From Candidatus Eisenbacteria bacterium (GTDB lineage Bacteria > Eisenbacteria > RBG-16-71-46 > JAFGJU01): a stretch of 64,000 bases of DNA. Position 1 is the stretch's first letter, and each line of letters starts with the position of its first letter. Below are positions 60,401 to 64,000 of the stretch, one piece after another. Location of the stretch: assembly GCA_026388185.1 (NCBI GenBank), contig JAPLKG010000014.1:248001-312000 (forward strand). Direction: 5' to 3'. The position numbers were made by a program, and so were the translations under genes. Under the pieces are notes generated by a model. That model did not search any database and had not been told where the DNA came from. It was given only the letters and a program-made list of their open reading frames with translations.

Positions 60401-61504
60401 ATGACAGAAGACTTTCATAAGAAACCCTTCGACGAGGGGACCATGGTGAAGCTCCGTCTTTTTGAGAACTACGTCGCGGAGTGGCTTCCGGTGTTCATAT
60501 CCTCCGCCCAGGGAAAACGAATCAATATAGTTGATTTCTTCGCGGGGCCGGGAAGAGATGTCAAGGGAGTAGACGGGAGTCCACTTATTGCGCTTAAACA
60601 GATTCGCAAATTCACCTTCCGCATTCGACAAAGCTCCAGTTTGTTGTACTTGCTTCTCAATGAGAAAGCCACACAGAAAGCGGCTACACTTCGCAGCATA
60701 ATGGAAAGTCAGACAGTTGATGAGAAGTTGTGTAAGTGTGAAATTGAGGCACTGGATTTCGGGAAGGCCTTCGAGAAGTATTACCCACACCTTCTAGGGA
60801 ATGCAAACCTGCTCTTCTTAGATCAAACCGGAGTGAAGTCCATATCGGACGACGTGTTTGTCAGAATCCTAGAGCTTCCGACGACAGACTTCATTTTCTT
60901 TATTGCATCCTCGTCGCTCCGTCGATTTGCCGATCATCCCTATTTCCATAGACACCTGAAGATTCCTAAGGGGACTATTTCAGCTCGGAGTTTCAATGAG
61001 ACGCACCGCGTAGTTACGGACTACTATCGCAGTCTGGTCCCGCCTGGGAGGGAGTTCTACTTGGGCTCTTTTTCGATTAAGAAGGGCAGCAATCTGTACG
61101 GGATCATATTTGGATCGGGACATCCACTTGGAATGGAGAAATTCCTCAGGGTATGTTGGAAACTGCATTCAATTCGCGGTGAGGCGAACTTCGATATTGA
61201 TTCGGAAGACATCAATGCCCGTTCACCACACCTGTGGAAAGAAATGGATAGACCTAAGAAGCTCGATCTCTTCGAACGGGAATTGCGGCAACGTGTACTG
61301 AAAAAAGAACTGAGAACCGATGGTGATTTATATCTATTTGCCCTCCGACGAGGATTTCGGCCATCCCATGCGCGCCACGTATTGAACCGAATGTTGAAGA
61401 AAAGCGAGGTAGCTATGGCTGAGCCGAGGGTTAGACCTAGGATCTCTCTGGATGGCTACAAGGCACCCCGGACCCTTGAGGTATTACAGAATGGCAATCT
61501 CTAG
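60401..61504 (+). CDS. tcmP: Three-Cys-motif partner protein TcmP
   Basis: This protein of 367 residues has the TcmP opening: KPFDEGTMVKLRLFENYVAEWLP, then INIVDFFAGPGRD...GSPLIAL (residues 42-65), a Rossmann-like glycine loop resembling SAM methyltransferase motif I. A DQTGVKSISDDVF block and GFRPSHARHVLNRMLKKSEV, a winged-helix-like C-terminus, follow. TcmP proteins are defined by adjacency to three-Cys Gp37/Gp68 proteins, and that partner overlaps its 3' end here. Molecular function is not established. Ribosome-binding site GAGAG is weak. Confidence 0.88.
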   Translation: MTEDFHKKPFDEGTMVKLRLFENYVAEWLPVFISSAQGKRINIVDFFAGPGRDVKGVDGSPLIALKQIRKFTFRIRQSSSLLYLLLNEKATQKAATLRSIMESQTVDEKLCKCEIEALDFGKAFEKYYPHLLGNANLLFLDQTGVKSISDDVFVRILELPTTDFIFFIASSSLRRFADHPYFHRHLKIPKGTISARSFNETHRVVTDYYRSLVPPGREFYLGSFSIKKGSNLYGIIFGSGHPLGMEKFLRVCWKLHSIRGEANFDIDSEDINARSPHLWKEMDRPKKLDLFERELRQRVLKKELRTDGDLYLFALRRGFRPSHARHVLNRMLKKSEVAMAEPRVRPRISLDGYKAPRTLEVLQNGNL

Positions 61505-62225
61505 GATCGAATGGACAGAGATGTCATGGAACCCGGTCACGGGATGTTCCAAGCTGTCCGCGGGATGCAAGAACTGCTACGCCGAAGTCTTGGCCAAGAG
61601 ACTGTGCTCTATGGGTTCAGAGAAGTACGTGAACGGCTTTGAGGTAGCGACGCATCCCGAGGCGCTCCCGGTTCCGTTCAAGTGGAAGACCCCCCGCATG
61701 GTTTTTGTGAACTCAATGAGCGACTTGTTTCACGACGCAGTACCCTTGAGCTTCATACTGGAAGTGTTCAAGGTCATGAACCAGTGCAGGCGGCACCAGT
61801 TTCAGGTATTGACCAAAAGGCCTAAGCGTCTGGTGTCGCTGGATCAAGTGCTTCCATGGAGTGCTAATATCTGGATGGGAGTCTCCGTTGAGAATGAGGA
61901 GGTGCTGGGTCGAGTAGATTGGCTTAGGAAATGCAGTGCGAAGGTCAAGTTCTTATCGCTGGAGCCCTTGCTGGGTCCCCTCAACCATCTTTCCTTGGCT
62001 CACATTGATTGGGTGATTGTCGGGGGAGAGTCTGGCTCCCGTGCAAGACCGACTCGGGAGGAGTGGGTCTTGGAGATCCGCAACAAGTGTGCAGACACTG
62101 GGGTACCCTTCTTTTTCAAGCAATGGGGTGGGGCAAATAGGAAGAAGGCCGGGCGTCTATTGTGTGGGCGGACGTATGAGCAGATGCCACCCTTTGCCGC
62201 CGAAGAAAGCCTATTGCTGGCTTAG
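61491..62225 (+). CDS. Gp37/Gp68-family three-Cys protein (DUF5131)
   Basis: From ATG 61491, which overlaps the end of tcmP by 14 bases, the 244 residues open with IEWTEMSWNPVTGCSKLSAGCKNCYAE: Cys19, Cys26 and Cys29 form CX6CX2C, a cluster signature resembling radical-SAM proteins. Further family blocks are VFVNSMSDLFHDAVP, QVLTKRPKR, IWMGVSVEN, KFLSLEPLLGPL, WVIVGGESG and FFFKQWGG, consistent with a TIM-barrel. The family includes phage proteins and has been compared with spore photoproduct lyase. A nucleic-acid repair or modification reaction is plausible given lexA and dinB upstream, but unproven. Confidence 0.9.
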   Translation: MAISRIEWTEMSWNPVTGCSKLSAGCKNCYAEVLAKRLCSMGSEKYVNGFEVATHPEALPVPFKWKTPRMVFVNSMSDLFHDAVPLSFILEVFKVMNQCRRHQFQVLTKRPKRLVSLDQVLPWSANIWMGVSVENEEVLGRVDWLRKCSAKVKFLSLEPLLGPLNHLSLAHIDWVIVGGESGSRARPTREEWVLEIRNKCADTGVPFFFKQWGGANRKKAGRLLCGRTYEQMPPFAAEESLLLA

Positions 62226-62254
62226 AGTTTCTTCGTAATCTATGTCCCAAGCGG

Positions 62255-62272
62255 ACGCTGCAGCAGCAGCGT
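62255..62272 (+). other. Short hairpin between the three-Cys and HEPN-like genes
   Basis: ACGCTGC / GCAGCGT with loop AGCA, perfect 7-bp stem, no U tract. It could slow transcription between the two genes. Confidence 0.3.
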
Positions 62273-62353
62273 CGCAAGGCCTCGCCAGTGATTACTGCCG
62301 CTATGCAGAGCTTAGGATGGATTTGGTCTCTTTTCTTTGAGTGAGTGTCCTGC

Positions 62354-63007
62354 ATGAAGAATGATTGCTGGGAGATTGTCCTTGCAGAGGACAAATTCAA
62401 TCAATTGAGAAATGATAAGGCCTTTCTGGCGATCTTGACGCTTGCGCGCTGTGTCAACGCGCTCAGATTTTGCCAGACCCCTTTGATCGAGTCCGAGCGC
62501 AAGAGTACTCCTGCTGTGAGTAGACAACGTCTCAATTCGGTCTTGCTTGCGAGTTCGGTCTTGTACGAAGGGTTGAAGGTTGCTGATTCGCTGGGACGTG
62601 ATTTCAAGAGCCTAGTTTCCTTCCGGGAAGGGTTTGGGAAGCTGCTCAAGAAGCCAGAGACGAAGAAACTTAGGAGCGGGATCCTTTGGAAGATGAGGAA
62701 TAAATTCGTGTTCCACTTCGATCAAGACGTAGCAGCCATGGCATTGACTCACTTCGAATTGCCTTCATACAAGTTCGCCGTGGGACAGGGAACAGCCCGG
62801 GGTCACGTTTACTATGCCCTAGCAGATGAGATCAGCCTTCATTATTTGCTGGACCCCGAGGGTGAGAAATCGAATGACCAACTGGAAAAAATATACATAC
62901 AGTTCGCTCAGGAAATAGCAGATCTCATGGTTGAGTTTGACAATGCGGCAGAGGAGCTGATTGCCGAAACCTTACTACAGCAGGGCTGGTCATTAGGTGA
63001 CGATTAG
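62354..63007 (+). CDS. HEPN-like protein of unknown function
   Basis: This all-helical protein has 217 residues (ATG 62354; a GTG at 62345 adds three). Residues 110-125 read ILWKMRNKFVFHFD, with Arg115-Asn116 and His121, the R-x4-6-H motif of HEPN ribonuclease domains, preceded by long helices (LASSVLYEGLKVADSLG). Many HEPN proteins are toxins or defence RNases. No separate antitoxin gene is seen next to it; the gene follows the tcmP/three-Cys pair by 128 bases. Nuclease function is inference from the motif alone. Confidence 0.55.
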   Translation: MKNDCWEIVLAEDKFNQLRNDKAFLAILTLARCVNALRFCQTPLIESERKSTPAVSRQRLNSVLLASSVLYEGLKVADSLGRDFKSLVSFREGFGKLLKKPETKKLRSGILWKMRNKFVFHFDQDVAAMALTHFELPSYKFAVGQGTARGHVYYALADEISLHYLLDPEGEKSNDQLEKIYIQFAQEIADLMVEFDNAAEELIAETLLQQGWSLGDD

Positions 63008-63233
63008 CGGGGAAGAAGACGAACCTGACGAAGGCACAGCCCAATGTAGATCCGTCATCAGCGCCTCATGTACCTGCCAGGGGCTTCTACGGGTGCAGGC
63101 GATGCGTAGCGTAAAGTTGCCCGAGTTGCAGCCGTTTGAGACTCGCTCAGACTGGAAGAGAACGGCAACAGTCGGCGCTGTGAGCTTAGCTTCATCTTGA
63201 CGCTGAGGGATTCGCAGCACAGAGAGAAGGGCC

Positions 63234-64000
63234 ATGATAAGAATAGGTACGAGCGGCTACAGTTTTGATGACTGGGTGGGGACTTTCTATCCGCCCGACA
63301 TTCGGAAGGGCGACATGCTTTCTTACTACGCCAAGCACTTCAACGTGGTGGAGATAAATTCCAGCTACTATAGGATTCCCCATCCGGCAGTATTTCACCA
63401 GATGGAGAAGAAGACCGCCCCCGGCTTTGAATTCTTCGTCAAGGCGAACAAGGCAATGACGCACGAGTGGAGCACGGAACGGGCTCTGTACCAGCAGTTT
63501 CTGGATTCGTGCCGCCCGCTCGTGGAGGCGGGCAAGTTCTGTGGTGTTCTGGCCCAGTTTCCCTGGGGGTTCAAACAGAACGAAAAAAACTCCGAGTTCC
63601 TCAAGAAAATGCGCGAGAACTTTGGGGACACCCCTCTGGTCGTTGAGTTCAGGAACGATTCCTGGGTCAAGGACGAAGTGTTCTCTCTCCTCGAGAAGGA
63701 GAGCATCTCCTTCTGCGCCGTGGATGAACCGCCGTTGAGGGGGTTGGTGCCGCCGATTGTGAAGTACACCGCCGAACCTGGTTACGTGAGGTTTCATGGG
63801 AGAAACGCGAGGAACTGGTGGGCGAGCGGCGGAGGCGATCGGTACGACTATGACTACACCGAACAAGAACTGACGGAGTGGTTAGGAAAGATAAAGGAGC
63901 TGGCCGCAACCGCGCGGAAGACGTACATTTTCTTCAACAACTGTCATGCGGGGCAGGCGGCGAGAAGTGCGAAACTCATGGAGAGGCTACTGTCGCTTGA
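63234..64000 (+). CDS. DUF72 family protein, 3' truncated by the window
   Basis: The frame starts at ATG 63234 behind AGAAGGG and is open at the window end, giving 255 residues. RIGTSGYSFDDWVGTFYPP, a conserved HFNVVEINSSYYRIP, FFVKANKAMTH, GVLAQFPWGFK, VVEFRNDSW, YVRFHGRNARNWW and the final YIFFNNCHAGQAARSA are DUF72 hallmarks; the fold is a TIM barrel of unknown reaction, sometimes found near DNA-repair genes. Only a few C-terminal residues are missing. Confidence 0.92.
   Translation, partial: MIRIGTSGYSFDDWVGTFYPPDIRKGDMLSYYAKHFNVVEINSSYYRIPHPAVFHQMEKKTAPGFEFFVKANKAMTHEWSTERALYQQFLDSCRPLVEAGKFCGVLAQFPWGFKQNEKNSEFLKKMRENFGDTPLVVEFRNDSWVKDEVFSLLEKESISFCAVDEPPLRGLVPPIVKYTAEPGYVRFHGRNARNWWASGGGDRYDYDYTEQELTEWLGKIKELAATARKTYIFFNNCHAGQAARSAKLMERLLSL

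Overview
The window is bacterial chromosome with no prophage, insertion sequence, CRISPR array, rRNA or recognisable tRNA. About 60 genes can be supported, many in short operons with good Shine-Dalgarno sequences and sigma70-type promoters. Three large exported proteins end in a FlgD-like / type-IX-style C-terminal sorting module, and one ends in an IPTL-CTERM-like tripartite anchor. Together with hydrogenase maturation genes, a 2-oxoacid:ferredoxin oxidoreductase and a nickel ECF importer, this points to an anaerobic or facultative Gram-negative-type bacterium, plausibly from an uncultivated lineage of the FCB superphylum. That placement is inference; no phylogenetic marker was tested.

Layout. 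1-9.3 kb: a truncated histone-deacetylase-like amidohydrolase, a sigma factor fused to an anti-sigma zinc domain, a GT39-TPR fusion, then housekeeping enzymes (HAD hydrolase, AcpS, Nnr, class II aldolase) and a methyltransferase behind a strong promoter and a structured leader. 9.3-18 kb: a secreted five-bladed-propeller glycosidase-like protein, a 56-residue ferredoxin, an ArsP-type permease, a minus-strand 2-oxoacid:ferredoxin oxidoreductase operon with fused beta-gamma subunits, and a secreted metallo-beta-lactamase-fold protein. 18.4-20.6 kb: a phospholipase C/P1-nuclease-like protein, MscL with a zinc ribbon, and a lipoprotein. 20.8-26.7 kb: a complete hypABFCDE operon. 26.9-34.3 kb: adenosine-specific kinase and a three-gene minus-strand operon of exported proteins, including a 1352-residue protein with an HExxH motif and a beta-helix. 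34.5-41.6 kb: DUF2400, DUF502 and DUF1028 proteins, then a minus-strand cluster of an FtsH-like soluble AAA protein, TusA, DsrE2 and a NifS-like protein lacking the PLP lysine. 41.8-44.9 kb: nikR and the nikMNQO nickel importer, which with the hyp operon implies [NiFe]-hydrogenase made from genes elsewhere. 45-57.7 kb: GH20 enzyme, barrel-like protein, glycosyltransferase, DinB-like protein, a sensor kinase and sigma54 activator followed by a consensus sigma54 promoter upstream of an IPTL-CTERM protein, Nif3-like protein, NadE and CvpA. 57.9-64 kb: lexA with a self-regulating operator, a small protein, dinB, tcmP, a Gp37/Gp68-family three-Cys protein, a HEPN-like protein and a truncated DUF72 gene.

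The strongest leads are (1) the lexA-dinB-tcmP-Gp37/68-HEPN cluster as a candidate damage-inducible system, (2) the sulfur-relay cluster built on a NifS homologue that has lost its PLP lysine, next to an FtsH-like protein with a broken Walker A, and (3) the sensor kinase / sigma54 activator / sigma54 promoter / surface-protein unit.
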